DNA of 64,000 bases from Ophiura sarsii (taxonomy: Eukaryota > Echinodermata > Ophiuroidea > Amphilepidida > Ophiuridae): assembly GCA_035610835.1 (NCBI GenBank), contig CM069445.1, forward strand, positions 38,392,656 through 38,456,655. The letters are read 5' to 3'. The notes beneath the pieces are model-generated. The model saw nothing but the letters and a program-made list of their open reading frames with translations. It was not told the DNA's origin and made no database searches. Of this stretch, positions 1 through 11,783 are shown one piece after another. Each line of letters opens with the position of its first letter. The stretch's first letter is position 1. The translations under genes were made by a program, and so were the position numbers.

Positions 1-719
1 TGAAGGTTTCCATGTTGCATCTATGCCTGAAGTTTGGTTGCAATTGGTCATTGTATGGAAAAGAAATGGACAATACAAAAAGTGTGCACTAAATTTTACA
101 TCTTGACCTCAGATGACCTTTGACCTTGGTATGTGACCTTTGACCTCATTAACATATGAAGGTTTCCATGTTGCATCTATGACCGAAGTTTGGTTGCAAT
201 TGGTCATTGTATGGAAAAGAAATGGACAATACAAAAAGTGTATACTAAATTTTACATCTTGACCTCAGATGACCTTTGACCTTGGTATGTGACCTTTGAC
301 CTCATTAACATATGAAGGTTTCCATGTTGCATCTATGACCGAAGTTTGATTGCAATTGGTCATTGTATGGAAAAGAAATGGACAAAACAAAAAGTGTATA
401 CTAAATTTTACATCTTGACCTCAGATGACCTTTGACCTTGGTATGTGACCTTTGACCTCATTAACATATGAAGGTTTCCATGTTGCATCTATGACCGAAG
501 TTTGATTGCAATTGGTCATTGTATGGAAAAGAAATGGACAAAACAAAAAGTGTATACTAAATTTTACATCTTGACCTCAGATGACCTTTGACCTTGGTAT
601 GTGACCTTTGACCTCATTAACATATGAAGGTTTCCATGTTGCATCTATGACCGAAGTTTGATTGCAATTGGTCATTGTATGGAAAAGAAATGGACAAAAC
701 AAAAAGTGTATACCAAATT
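1..719. repeat. 156 bp minisatellite with DR1-type motifs
   Basis: Units begin at 1, 157, 313, 469 and 625, so the period is exactly 156 bp. The array is cut off by the window at its left side and decays near 719. Units differ by only a few bases. Each full unit carries TGACCT half-sites arranged as TGACCT-4 bp-TGACCT-1 bp-TGACCT, then 7 bp, then TGACCT-1 bp-TGACCT. In unit 1 the two perfect direct repeats spaced by one base are at 114-126 and 134-146. On the minus strand these read AGGTCAAAGGTCA, the DR1 consensus of HNF4/RXR/COUP-TF-type receptors. Any regulatory role is inference. Confidence 0.93.
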
Positions 720-726
720 GTAACAA

Positions 727-940
727 AAAGTGTATACCAAATTGTTGACACACACACGGACACACACCCAGACAGACTACATACACGAAGGATGCTGCCA
801 TAAGGTCTCTCTCCTACGGACGACCTAAAAATCAAAGTGTATACCAAATTGTTGACACACACACGGACACACACACAGACAGACTACATACACGAAGGAT
901 GCTGCCATAAGGTCTCTCTCCTACGGACGACCTAAAAATC
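727..940. repeat. 107 bp tandem duplication, two units
   Basis: Copies at 727-833 and 834-940 are nearly identical and share a CA-rich stretch followed by an ACTACATACACGAAGG segment. The first unit begins with the same AAAGTGTATACCAAATTG text that ends the preceding 156 bp array, so the two repeats are joined through a shared word. Open frames here are simply translations of the repeat. Confidence 0.9.
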
Positions 941-2343
941 ATATTTTCCCATTTTTTTATTCGGAACAAATCTGGAAAACGACATACTGTCGTCTGCAGT
1001 CGCCTGCCGCGTGGAAAGTATGAACAACTATCACAAAACCATCACAATATGAGTACAGTAAAATCTCGTTTTTGAACAAACTACCTTGACTCTTTCCACG
1101 CAAATTAATGATATGGATATTTTTGAAACATTTTGTCAACTTTTGCGCCTGTCGCGTGGGAAGTATTAACCATCACAATATGAGTAAACCTCGTTTTTAA
1201 CAAACTACCTTAACTCTTTCCATGCAAATTAATGATATGGATATTTTTGAAACATTGGCCGACCGAGTATCGCAACTTCAGGCCGTGGTCAGTGGGACCA
1301 TTTTCCGAATAATTGCCGACTTTCGGCCGACTTAAGCTATGGTCAGTTGAACCATTCTCCGACTAATTGCCGACTTTAGCTATGGTCAGTTGAACCATCT
1401 CCGACTAATTGCCGACCGTTCTGCCGACTTTAGCTATGGTTATTTTAATGAAAAAGAAAACGTACCGTACCGAAACAAATCTCATCTCTTTTTGATTACT
1501 CCCAGCTATTCAGAATCTATTTTGATGCAAAAGAAAACGTACCCAAACAAATCTCATCTCCTTGGATGATTCTCAGCTATTCCTCACGATTCATTATCTG
1601 ATGACTTGCAATTTTCAATTCCAATGACATCTATAGGTCTAAAAATCACAATGTACAACAAATAACCGCGATTTCTGATAGAATATAACACCGGAAATCG
1701 CGGGTATCCCATGCAACATCGTAAAATGCACTTGAAGTGTTGAATATATTGCGATGCTGCATTATTTCCCCATCAAAATCTACCATCAAATACCATCATC
1801 TTCGCTGAATTGACATATAATTTCTTCAATTCATTTGAGAACAACACGAAGTATCGCTAACGTGTCTACAAAATGGCGACCAACTGCACGTGGTAAAGTG
1901 AGTGTATGATTTGATACGCGTAATTCGTTAATTTTAATATTTATTCAATCATCAATTTGAACTTAAAATTGTTGCAGATGAAAACATCTATATCTAAATC
2001 ATCAGTAATTTATTTATTACAATTATATCTTTCTCAATTATGTAGGCGACAAAATTATTACAATTTTGAATTATTGAATATTTGTCTTTATAAAAAAAAA
2101 TATGTATAGCAAGTTAACCTATCGTTGGACGTAGTTCCGACGTCGGCAAAACGTCAGTACCCCGACGAGACTTTCAGTGTATTTTTGCAACGTCGGTTCA
2201 ACGTCCATATGACGGCTTAATGTGGATGTCCTTTTCAAACCGTCCACCCGACGTCCAGCCGACTTCAACATAAGGACGCCGACCTTTCCCCGACGTCGAC
2301 TACCATTCCCCGACGTCGGGCCGACTTCAGTGTGCTATCAGGG
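935..2343 (-). mobile_element. Truncated inverted copy of the 2 kb CCCTGATAGC element
   Basis: This stretch is the reverse complement of the element at 8961-10960. Its intact terminus is at 2343 (reading outward, ...ACTTCAGTGTGCTATCAGGG). It then matches backwards through the CGACGTCGG-rich subterminal zone, an AT-rich middle and the AGTCGGCAATTAGTCGG repeats, and stops at about 935, where it abuts the 107 bp minisatellite. It lacks the last roughly 410 bp of the complete element and has only one copy of the 326 bp segment that is doubled there. Between 990 and 1255 a segment holding TTTCCACGC-type termini is duplicated. No coding capacity. Confidence 0.85.
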
Positions 2344-3790
2344 ATATTATTGACAGCCACCAAGTCCCAAGATTCAGTTTGAAGAGACTGATAAGTTCGC
2401 TATATACATTTTTTTCCTCTACATAAATTCCACCCAAATTAATGTCACTGCAAACTTTTAAAAAAATTCACCCAATTTATACACAATTATACTTCATTGG
2501 AAAGACATTACAATTAGGACTTTAACGTAAAAGCAGATCATGAAATTTACACAGATGAGCATTTTTACAATAAACTAACGAAGCTGTCCCGTTTTGCTAT
2601 GCTTGTCTCAATTGCTCATTATTTGCAAGAACGATGAGAAGCGATCTATGCAATTTATTTTCTGATCAGCAGGGACTGTTGAAATCAAGAATGGACAAAT
2701 ATTTGATTTATATACTTTAAGCAATAACCACAGAATCCGCACTTCGGTCCGATTTCTCTCAACACGATTCTAATAACGCCTCGGCTTGCAACGGAAAACC
2801 AGCACACTTCTAGATGAATAACGTAAAAGTGATTACATTTTGCACGCTTACATTTTTCACACACACAAATGTTTAAACAATTCCACTTGAGTTTTAAAAT
2901 TTATAAAACTACATTTCCTATATACCCACATATACTTGAAGAATAAATTTGTGGAATTATACGTTAGCGCAAATATTTTGGTGTGTAAAAAGCGTAAATA
3001 CTAATGTAGCGTGAAAAAATGTACACTTTCATATTATTAGTGTCTTACGCATGCAAACACAACATTACACGATCATGGCATAATGATTTCATCTCGAGCT
3101 GTCGAAACCCATCTAGGTAAAATACAGGGTGTCTCAAACATATGCTTCTATTCAGTTTTTTAAAGAGCTAACAGCCTTTTGAAATTATAAGTTGGTTGGT
3201 CTGATGGGTATGCTAGCTCCCTGGGTACTCAGTTGTCATTACAAGGGAGGTATCAGAGGTGTCCAAAACAATCACATAATTAGGGTAGTTTTTCAAGCCG
3301 GGGCTTGATTAGTAACTTTTGCTCAATTTGCATCCGTCCCATAAGTGATCTGATTGACCAGCTCGGCATTTGTTTCATAAATACTTTTAGGGAAGGAAAA
3401 AGGATTTGAAATGTATCATACTCCGTAATAGGTTTAAACTACACAAATTACTTGCTGAGGGCATCCAAATATTTTGACTACTTGTTTAGGGTATCAAAAT
3501 AATTTTGTCTACTTATTTAGGGTATTGGAAATACTGATATTACTTGCTTAGTGCATGTTTAATATTGTCCATACATGTTTAGGGGGTGCTTTTTCACATT
3601 AATGCAATTACTTATTTAGGGTACTTTTTGAAAGTCCTTGGATGTGGCTGATATTTCCCCTTTGTAATGATGACCACTGAGCATCCAGGGGTATGTTTTA
3701 CTTTTATAACATAAAATTCATATTCTGAAAGTTGATATTGTTCATGCTACAAAGGGTTTTTTTTAAACTGTTTTCTTAATTTTTTGAAGA
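2344..3790. other. Intergenic, no gene seen
   Basis: AT-rich DNA without credible frames. At about 3430-3620 there is a degenerate run of four to five units sharing TACTTATTTAGGGTA-like text about every 45 bp. A CAGGGTGTCTCA word at 3125 resembles a lone transposon terminus, but no partner was found. Confidence 0.5.
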
Positions 3791-3856
3791 CATTTCTTGT
3801 TTGACCACTGTAAGAATCACTTGCATTTCTTGTTTGACCACTGTAAGAATCACTTG
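3791..3856. repeat. 33 bp tandem duplication
   Basis: CATTTCTTGTTTGACCACTG and the 13 bases after it occur twice in exact tandem. Because 33 is a multiple of three, both strands keep open frames across it, which explains the repetitive short frames here. No evidence of a gene. Confidence 0.9.
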
Positions 3857-4017
3857 CAGCACCCTAATGATATAAATCCTTTTATTGGACCACCAGTAAA
3901 TTGCACTGTAACGGCATACAAGATATTGTTGGCACATTTCACACATCATAACGAAAATGAAAATGCCCACATGTTTTATAAGTAAATTAAATCAATGTAA
4001 AGAGACACAAAAAGCAC

Positions 4018-4370
4018 AAAATCAACAGGTAAAATTGTTTAAATTTGGCAGGCCACAAAAAATTTAAGGATACAAACAATAACCACTTATTATAGTACTG
4101 TAAAGGTGAATATTTTTACATGCTTAATTTTTCCCATAGTTTTAGATTTTGAACATTTTGCATGTTTGATTTATATTGTCTTATAAGTGTATAAATTAAT
4201 GTAATAATATGCAAAAGCACACAATTGAACAGGCAAAGTTGTTTAAATTGGCAGAACACAAAAATATTGAGCGAACAAACAATAACTACTTTATCCTGTA
4301 AAGGCGAATATTTTGCATGCTTAACTTGAGTGCTTTCTTTAGATTTGGAACATTTTGCATGTTTTTAAAT
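4018..4370. repeat. About 200 bp diverged tandem duplication
   Basis: The segment from about 4018 (AACAGGTAAAATTGTTTAAA...) to 4170 recurs from about 4217 to 4370 with scattered substitutions. Shared landmarks are the ACAAACAATAAC word, the CTGTAAAGG word and ACATTTTGCATGTTT. Old and noncoding. Confidence 0.75.
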
Positions 4371-6830
4371 TTGACATTTTGACAAAAGTTCAGTGTAACA
4401 TAATTTTCGAGAAACTTATATGGTTCGTGGGATAGAGGGTAAAAAATAAGTGTGGTGCAAAAACGGATGTACCCGCAAACATTTCCATTTTCCAACAGTG
4501 TATATGTAACGCATAACCGCTTGCCATCTTCACTCATGTGCATACTACTTAGAGAGTATAAGTCTCCGCACAAAATGATGACATTGCATGGCAGATACGG
4601 TGTTTTAAGAGGAACAAGACTATAGTTTCTGTAGGGGCCAACGAGGGAGAACTTATATTATCGTAAAAAAAGAAGAGTAGACTCCTCGACCAAATCTAAT
4701 CCGGCTTTTACAATACTGCCGCCTTTGACTGCCGTTAAGAGCGAACAATATTACGGTAGATCTTTATGATAATATTACAGGCAAATCTAAGTCAAGTATG
4801 TGGAAACAAGGTTTTATCAGGATTATTAAGTACAGGAGAGGCCTCAAGGAATGGATCAAATTGTACAAAATTGTATCAATTAATTCTCCGACTCCCACCA
4901 TTTTTTTGCCTCCAGCTTGGATTAAACCAATTTATTTTGATAACATTGTGTACCAGACACAATGTATTGTAGATATGATATTATCAACCAATTTTGACCC
5001 GCTTAGGATTGTTATAATCTGAGACGTCAAGACTTTTTGTTCAATATAAGAACCAAGACCGACGGTTCTTACACAACATACTTTTTTTTTCCAAAACAGA
5101 TTAAATTTATTGAAAATAGTTACATTGAATAGATCCAATAGTGTAATAGGTATTTTCAAGTGAGGGGGCAGTATGGGAAAAACTAGTTATTTGAGGGGTC
5201 AACCATGGAAATTCTGTCGTTGACATATTGTGAGCAGGGTTCAACACATTCAGCCTACAAGTTCATCTATACGTTTTACACCCATATAGAATCGTAACTA
5301 TAGGAACCACTTGAAACCACCCACAATACCAGCATAGACAAATGTCATGGAATTGGTCGTCAAGGATACAAAACATAAATAAACAAATGTGGGCAAAAAA
5401 TCATCAGAAAATCAATTACCCAAGAATGATTATTACACTGTGTGGGCATACAATTATTTGCGATGTATATAAGCAAGTTATCCAACATCAAAATGGGGAA
5501 AAACCCACTCAAACTTTTTATATGACTGTTGGTTGTCATCCCTAAACATTGTCGGTAAAACAATAAGACTGTTATTTTTAATGAAATCTTCAAACGAGCC
5601 ATGATCACAGAGCACTAATTAACGGATCCCTTTATGTTCTTTTTCATTTTCATTGTTATGTTTTATTAGCCCATTAGGTTGAGAGGAGTCGTGATGTACC
5701 GCTGCGGAATTGGCAGTGCAACCAATCAAGCAATCCTCGTAAATACTAAGAAATTAATGTTGCCTGCTCGATGCAGGATGTATATCGGTTACGGTCATAT
5801 ACATTTCATGTTTATAGCCCTTCCAGACATCGGCAGTTTCAAAATGAGGCTGGTGTTATGAGCTGAGAGTCTATACTTAATCAATGACAGGCTTAACATA
5901 TTTCTATATGCATTAGAACTCCGAATATGTGACAGTATCGTCCCACCCTGTTGAGTTTTCACATCATTCATAGGGCAATGTTTTGATACAAAAGAACTGA
6001 CACCTGCAAACAATCCTATTTTTTTGGTTCTAACACATAGGTCTACTATAACTACCCTGAACCTTGTACTGTCTGTGCAAAAATATACTGAGAACCGCTA
6101 CTAATCCGGAAATCCAAGAACACCCTATTTCCTGAACAATAAAGGCTTATATTAGCATTCGGTATTTCTATATCTAATCTTAGCATTTTCCATGACAGTC
6201 TGGTTTTTAATAACATCCCTACCCTACTAATACCATTCATTTGAGATCTAAAAATGGATGTTAAAAGCCATGCAATCCCACGTTTCTAACAGATTAATAA
6301 ATATCAGAAAGTTGATTTCTCATAAGACTGATATTTTTCAGCTGAAAATATTTTCATTATACATTTTGGGTAGAATTACCTTCTTTTTAACGAGTTTATC
6401 AATTATTCATTACAAAATATACAAATACTAATCCACAGTGTGAATATTACGAAAGATATATCACTTTGTGATACTAGTGGATCATGTTAAACTTGAGAAG
6501 GCTTTACAGCTTTAAATAATATTAGTACTCGGTTTTTATCAATTAATATTACCTGATGCTATCTTCAGTAGACAGCAGCTGTGGATCGTGTGCAACAAAA
6601 TGTCTGTAAAGTTTATACTATGTGACGGCATACAATATTACCAGTATGGTGATTTACATCATGGCTGATCCTTTAATCATGACGCTATTGGATGATGGAT
6701 TGCCACTGTTGGCTTTAATGTGACATGCAATGTGCACAGATATGAGATAGATTTTAATGCTCACCAGTCAATGGAGATTTGGTATGTTTGTTACATGGTA
6801 AATCATGAACATCATAAGACTATTTAATAG
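4371..6830. other. Intergenic, no gene seen
   Basis: Only short frames of under 100 codons occur on both strands, without domains, conserved motifs or convincing splice sites. No repeat structure stood out. Confidence 0.5.
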
Positions 6831-7059
6831 TTAGACGGAGGGGGAAACACCCTGTTCTACGGGCCCAACCAACCCATTTGTTTTTATTGGTTTTAAATTT
6901 GAAAATGTTAGAATTTTTCTGGAATTTCTTTTTGGACACATTTTGATTTTTTTTTTCTTTCAAAAATTGTTGAAAATTTATCAAAAATGCCCGCCCGACC
7001 TACCCTACAGGAGAGGTTGGTTTGCGCGTAGAGCAGGGCGTTTTTTCCTGTCTCCTTAA
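6831..7059. mobile_element. MITE, TTTTACGGGC family, copy 1
   Basis: Left end TTAGACGGAGGGGGAAACAC and right end (reverse complement) TTAAGGAGACAGG with shared CCCTG/ACGGGC subterminal text. The middle is A/T-rich. Two relatives lie at 32222-32512 and 36267-36517, all with a TTTTACGGGCCCGACC-like word beside the terminus. Noncoding; superfamily not assigned. Confidence 0.6.
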
Positions 7060-7171
7060 CACTTTTTGTATATTGTTTGATGAATAAAGGCAAACAATTA
7101 TAAATCTTCTTTGTGAGCACTGAGTTCTCTTTGGAAGTATTAGTTGATACTATCTTCAGTAGACATCGTTT

Positions 7172-7416
7172 TAACACTATCCACGCGGCTATTATATTTA
7201 CCATGCACAAAAAAGATTTTTCAGAAACCTTTCACAATTTTCAAAGTCTATCTCAAGGATTACTGAACCAATAGTAGGCATTTTGTACTTATTTCAATGC
7301 ATTTCTCATGGTGATTCCAAATATGGTAATGAAATTCAATACTTTTGACATTTTTGAAACATGTTTGTGAAATTTTGGAATGTCGTCTGCAGCCGCCTGC
7401 CGCGTGGAAAGCGTTG
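7172..7416 (+). mobile_element. MITE, TTAA-CACTTTCCACGCGG family, full copy
   Basis: Starts TTAACACTATCCACGCGG and ends CCGCGTGGAAAGCGTTGA, terminal inverted repeats of about 18 bp that include a TTAA-like outer tetranucleotide. The 245 bp body is shared with copies at 29118-29362, 38633-38846, 57409-57668 and 60893-61132, and with truncated copies in the 2.2 kb array. TTAA flanks are the signature of piggyBac-type target duplication in known families; that assignment is inference. Confidence 0.8.
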
Positions 7417-7985
7417 ACTATGTCTGTCTTCTGAAGATAGCATAAACTAATAAAATATCCTATCAAAGACAAATTATAAAAATTGACAGTTTTTCCAAGT
7501 GATTTAATAAATAAAAAAGACAAACAATTAGCTTTAACTTTTAAAAGAACATTTGTTTTCAATTGTATGAAGTGTTGTTGTGTGTTGTGTGCTATCTTCA
7601 GTAGACAGCAGTAGATCCTGTACATTATACACTAATATATTTACAATTGACAGTTTTGCATGCAATGTGATTTAATGAATCAGAGATCTTTTAAGAACAG
7701 GATTTTTTCAGTTGTATTAAGTGTTATTTAATGCTATCTTCAATAGACAGTAGTAGAATATGTACAGGCAAATGGTTGTACCATTTAATACTGAGCTTCA
7801 TTTGTATTTGATGATGCAATCTCCTTCAGCAGACAACAGTCCATTGTGTACAAATCATAAAATAATTTGAAATTATCCCTGACGATTGGCATTTATTGCA
7901 AGTGATAATAAAGTGTTATGAAATTAGTTGCATATTTCAGTTTGAGTGGGCATCAACCGCGGTGCAATAAATTCAGAGTGTATCC

Positions 7986-8072
7986 CTACCAGAGGAAGTT
8001 AGGCGTCTGCAGTCTCTGAACAGCTTCAAGTCAGCCCTGAAAACATTTGTATTCAAACAATACTACGGTTAA
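7986..8072 (+). pseudogene. LINE reverse transcriptase C-terminal remnant
   Basis: Codons 7986-8072 translate to 28 residues beginning LPEEVRRLQSLNSFKSALKT, then F-V-F-K-Q-Y-Y-G and a TAA stop. The pattern L-P-x-x-[IV]-R-x-x-x-S-L-x-S-F-K-x-x-L-K-T-x-[LV]-F at the very end of a frame is typical of the reverse transcriptase C-terminus of L2/CR1/Jockey-like non-LTR retrotransposons. An in-frame stop lies a few codons upstream, so nothing else of the protein survives. The sequence downstream behaves like a LINE 3' tail, which supports the call. Clade not assigned. Confidence 0.75.
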
Positions 8073-8304
8073 CATTTTAATTATCATCATTCTCTATACG
8101 GCCATTTTTTATTGACCGTTATATTTTATTACTGCGCTGGTCGTTTCTTTAAATACTGTATTTTAATTCACTATGGACGCTATTGATATTTTTATACGGT
8201 ACCTTCATTTATCTATTTTATGTCTTTTAAAGTTGTCAAGCGCCCAGAGGCTTTTTTGCATTCGGCACTATATAAATTTCTTATATTATTAATATTAATA
8301 TTAT
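7986..8304 (+). mobile_element. 5'-truncated LINE 3' end
   Basis: The RT C-terminus (7986-8072) is followed by about 150 bp of AT-rich 3' UTR, then AAGCGCCCAGAGG...GGCACTATATAAATT (about 8237-8280), a layout typical of L2/CR1-like 3' ends. It finishes in an imperfect TTA/ATT microsatellite at 8281-8304. The 5' truncation and short-repeat tail fit target-primed reverse transcription. Surrounding DNA belongs to the interval between the two inverted foldback copies. Confidence 0.7.
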
Positions 8305-8960
8305 CCCTGGACCTTACATCACCATTTATGTACAGGTATATACCAGCTCATTACAATCATGTACCCTATGATAAGGACAATAAGGTGCCATGCATGGAAT
8401 ACACACTAATGTCATTACACAGAGGTAGACAGGTGTATTAGGCTTAGGGTAAATCTGTGTCAACTAATTAATGTTTCAAGGCAAGCTGTCAGTTTAAATG
8501 ATGCATATATCAGATACCATCTATTATTAAAAAGCATACTATCGAGGCCAATCTCTCACCTTAGACATACACAACCAATACAAAAAGCTCATGTGTTATA
8601 TGACACAACATTATACATTGAGTATGTTTGAGTTTGATGATACATTATATTACATTGTGATCAATGAGCAAATGAAGGCCAGATGCCAGGACATTTAGGT
8701 AATGTTGATATTTTGAATAAAAAAGTAAGCCTTCTCAAATAAAAGGTGTACTCTTTGAAAACTTCAAGCCTTTAGAAGATAGAAAGTGGCACTTTCCAAG
8801 GCACTTGAGCTACATAAAGCTTGATGGGTCTGGAAGTGGGGAAAATTAATCTTTCAATATTACAAAATTGTTGGGTGGAACTAAAGCCAGAAATTACATA
8901 TTTTGCAGATAGCTTTTTATAGAGCACACTTTGAATAAGCATACCCGTGATCACAAGCAT
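8305..8960. other. Intergenic, no gene seen
   Basis: No credible frame or repeat until the outer terminus of the 2 kb element at 8961. Confidence 0.5.
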
Positions 8961-10960
8961 CCCTGATAGCACACTGAAGTCGGCCCGACGTCGGGGAATG
9001 GTAGTCGTCGTCGGGGAAAGGTCGGCGTCCTTATGTTGAAGTCGGCTGGACGTCGGGTGAACTGTTTGAAAAGGACGTCCACATTAAGACGTCATATGGA
9101 CGTTGAGCCGACGTTGCAAAAATACACTGACGTCTCGTCGGGGTACTGACGTTTTGCCGACGTCGGAACTACCTCCAACGATAGGTTAACTTGCTATAGG
9201 CCTACGTATTATTTTTGTATAAAGACAAATATTCAATTATTCAAAATTGTAATAATTGTGTCGCCTACATAATTGAGAAAGATATAATTGTAATAAATAA
9301 ATTACTGATGATTTAGATAATCATTGTTTTCATCTGCAACAATTTTAAGATCAATTTGATGATTGAATAAATATTAAAATTAACGAATTACGTGTATAAA
9401 ATCATACACTCACTTTACCACGTGCAGTTGGTCGCCACGTTGCAAAAATACACTGAAAGTCTCGTCGGGGTACTGACGTTTTGCCGACGTCGGAACTACG
9501 TCCAACGATAGGTGAACTTGCTATACGTATTTTTTTTATAAAGACAAATATTCAATAATTCAAAATTGTAATAATGTTGTCACCTACATAATTGAGAAAG
9601 ATATAATTGAAATAAATAAATTACTGATGATTTAGATATAGATGTTTTCATCTGCAACAATTTTAAGTTCAAATTGATGATTGAATAAATATTAAAATTA
9701 ACGAATTACGCGTATCAAATCATACACTCACTTTACCACGTGCAGTTGGTCGCCATTTTGTAGACACGTTAGGGATACTTCGTGTTGTTCTCAAATGAAT
9801 TGAAGGAATTATATGTCAATTCAGCGAAGATGATGGTATTTGATGGTAGATTTTGATGGGGAAATAATGCAGCATCGCAATATATTCAACACATGAAGTG
9901 CATTTTCCGATGTTGCATGGGATACCCGCGATTTCCGGTGTGTTATATTCTATCAGAAATCGCGGATATGTCTTGTACATCGTGATTTTTCAGCATACCG
10001 GCACTGGTCACAGATGTCATTGGAATTGAATTGCAAGTCATGAATCGTGAGGAATAGCTGAGAATCATCCAAGGAGATGAGATTTGTTTCGGTACGTTTT
10101 GCATCAAAATAGATTCTGAATAGCTGGGAATAATTAAAAGAGATGAGATTTGTTACGGTATGGTACGTTTTCTTTTTCAATAAAAATAACTATAGCTAAA
10201 GTCGGCAGAACGGTCGGCAATTAGTCGGAGATGGTTCAACTGACCATAGCTAAAGTCGGCAGAAAGTCGGCAATAAGTCGGAGAATGGTTCAACTGACCA
10301 TAGCTTAAGTCGGCCGAAAGTCGGCAATTAGTCGGAAAATGGTCGGGCCAATGTTTCAAAAATATCCATCATTAATTTGCGTGGAAAGAGTCAAGGTAGT
10401 TTGTTCAAAAACGAGATTTTACGTTACTCATATTGTGATAGTTTTTTGATAGTTGTTCATACTTTCCACGCGGAAGACGACTGCAGACGACAGTATGTCG
10501 TTTTTCCAGATTTGTTCCGAATAAAAAAATGGGAAAATATGATTTTGTTAGTATATTTGTAGTGTCGATTTATAGATGTACATTTTCTTTTGTGTCAAAA
10601 TAACTGTAGGAAACAAGTCGGCCCGAAGTTGGCAATAAGTCGGAAGTACGTCCAACGGACCGCGCGCGTAGCTTAAAACCTTAAAACCGTAGGAAAATAG
10701 TCGGCCCGAAGTCGGCAATTAGTCGGAGGTACGTCCAACGGACCGCGGCCTGACGTTGCTTATATATGGTCGGGCCGACGGTGCATTGCAGTCGGCAGGT
10801 CAGCGTCAGCTGGAAGTCGGCCCGAGGTCGGCACAACCTCCATTGGACGTCGTCGGCCCGACGTAGGCCGCGTGAGCAGCCGACTGTAGAGCCAACGTCC
10901 GGCCGACTTCAACTGCCGACTATATCGCGACGTCGGGCCGACTTCAGTGTGCTATCAGGG
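8961..10960 (+). mobile_element. Complete 2,000 bp inverted-terminus (foldback-like) element
   Basis: Begins CCCTGATAGCACACTGAAGT and ends with its reverse complement at 10960. The terminal repeats continue into CGACGTCGG-rich palindromic text on both sides. Inside are a doubled 326 bp AT-rich segment (9111-9754), inverted CACTTTCCACGC-like words and a run of AAGTCGGCAATTAGTCGGAG units (about 10195-10345). The distal GC-rich part (10600-10960) contains an 83 bp direct repeat with ACGTCCAACGGACCGCG. Only the dinucleotide AT is shared by both outer flanks, so a target duplication is uncertain. There is no transposase frame; it is a nonautonomous element of unassigned superfamily. Confidence 0.85.
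9111..9754. repeat. 326 bp tandem duplication inside the 2 kb element
   Basis: ACGTTGCAAAAATACACTGA occurs at 9111 and, with one inserted base, at 9437. The following 310 bp are matched almost base for base, ending GTGCAGTTGGTCGCC at 9436 and 9754. The truncated copy at 935-2343 has this segment once, so the duplication is specific to this copy or subfamily. Confidence 0.88.
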
Positions 10961-11144
10961 ATATCCCACAATAAAATACCTGTGCACCATACCAAATCAA
11001 GGATTCCAAGGATATCTGTAGCATGGAGAAGGTTGGGTGCCATGTGAACATTTTAAAACAAAGTATCAAGTTGAGTGGCTCACAAACAATAATGATCAAA
11101 TGGCAGTGATAGGGGTGGGAAGTAACAGTTTATTGGCATGGACT

Positions 11145-11298
11145 ACACTCTTAAAATAACAGGGTCAAATTATGCACACAACCTAAAAAATACGGTCAAT
11201 GCATGCAACCAAAAAAGTTTCAACTGACTCTATTTTCTAGGTTGTGTGCATATTTTACTCTGTCTTTATTCAATTTGATCCTGTCTTTTTAAGAGTGT
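11145..11298. mobile_element. 154 bp MITE, ACACTCTTAAAA termini
   Basis: Left ACACTCTTAAAATAACAGGG and right (reverse complement) ACACTCTTAAAAAGACAGGA form inverted termini of about 27 bp. A second internal inverted pair, ACACAACCTA / TAGGTTGTGT, lies inside. The whole sequence folds into one hairpin. Noncoding. Confidence 0.75.
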
Positions 11299-11783
11299 GA
11301 TATCATGTAAATGAAGTAAATATAGTTACTTTTGCACTACATTAATTTTCCCATATCTGAGCTTCAAACAGCTAACACGAAAATAACATTTCCAAATCAA
11401 GAATTGAAAAAAACAAGAACAATTGTTAAAGGGCACTAATACCATATGAAACCATATAACTTAATTCGCCGTCTATCATGTAAAATTTCTTGATTTGGTA
11501 ATTTTGATGTAGATCACATTACCAGCACTCCCCACATAAATCGCTTCAACCAAATTTCAATCTAGCGCCATTATTCAACCGTTTTCCCATAAATCATTAC
11601 AATTCAGGGTTTGCTCCTATGTACCTTATCTATTGAAATAATTCCTTTTCCCCAAATTTCGTTTTTCTCGGCAATCTCTCAATACCCCTTTAAGTCAGCT
11701 CTATCTTATTTCACAATTCAAAACTAAACAAATTATTTCGGGTTTATTCTTTATTAAACTAAATAAAGTAATAATATTTAACC

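Larger units (their letters stand above)
6555..7850. repeat. Dispersed GCTATCTTCAGTAGACAGCA motif
   Basis: Near-copies of GCTATCTTCAGTAGACAGC occur at about 6557, 7148, 7589, 7731 and 7813, plus one reversed copy near 7425, at irregular spacing. The motif is related to the CTATCATCAGTAGATAG core of the array at 23107-24351 and to the palindrome at 50057-50075. The spacing suggests an old, invaded satellite. Confidence 0.6.

Noticed and set aside
10766..11047. 93-codon arginine-rich plus frame
   Set aside because: Lies across the GC-rich end of the 2 kb element and its flank; open because stop codons are rare in that composition.
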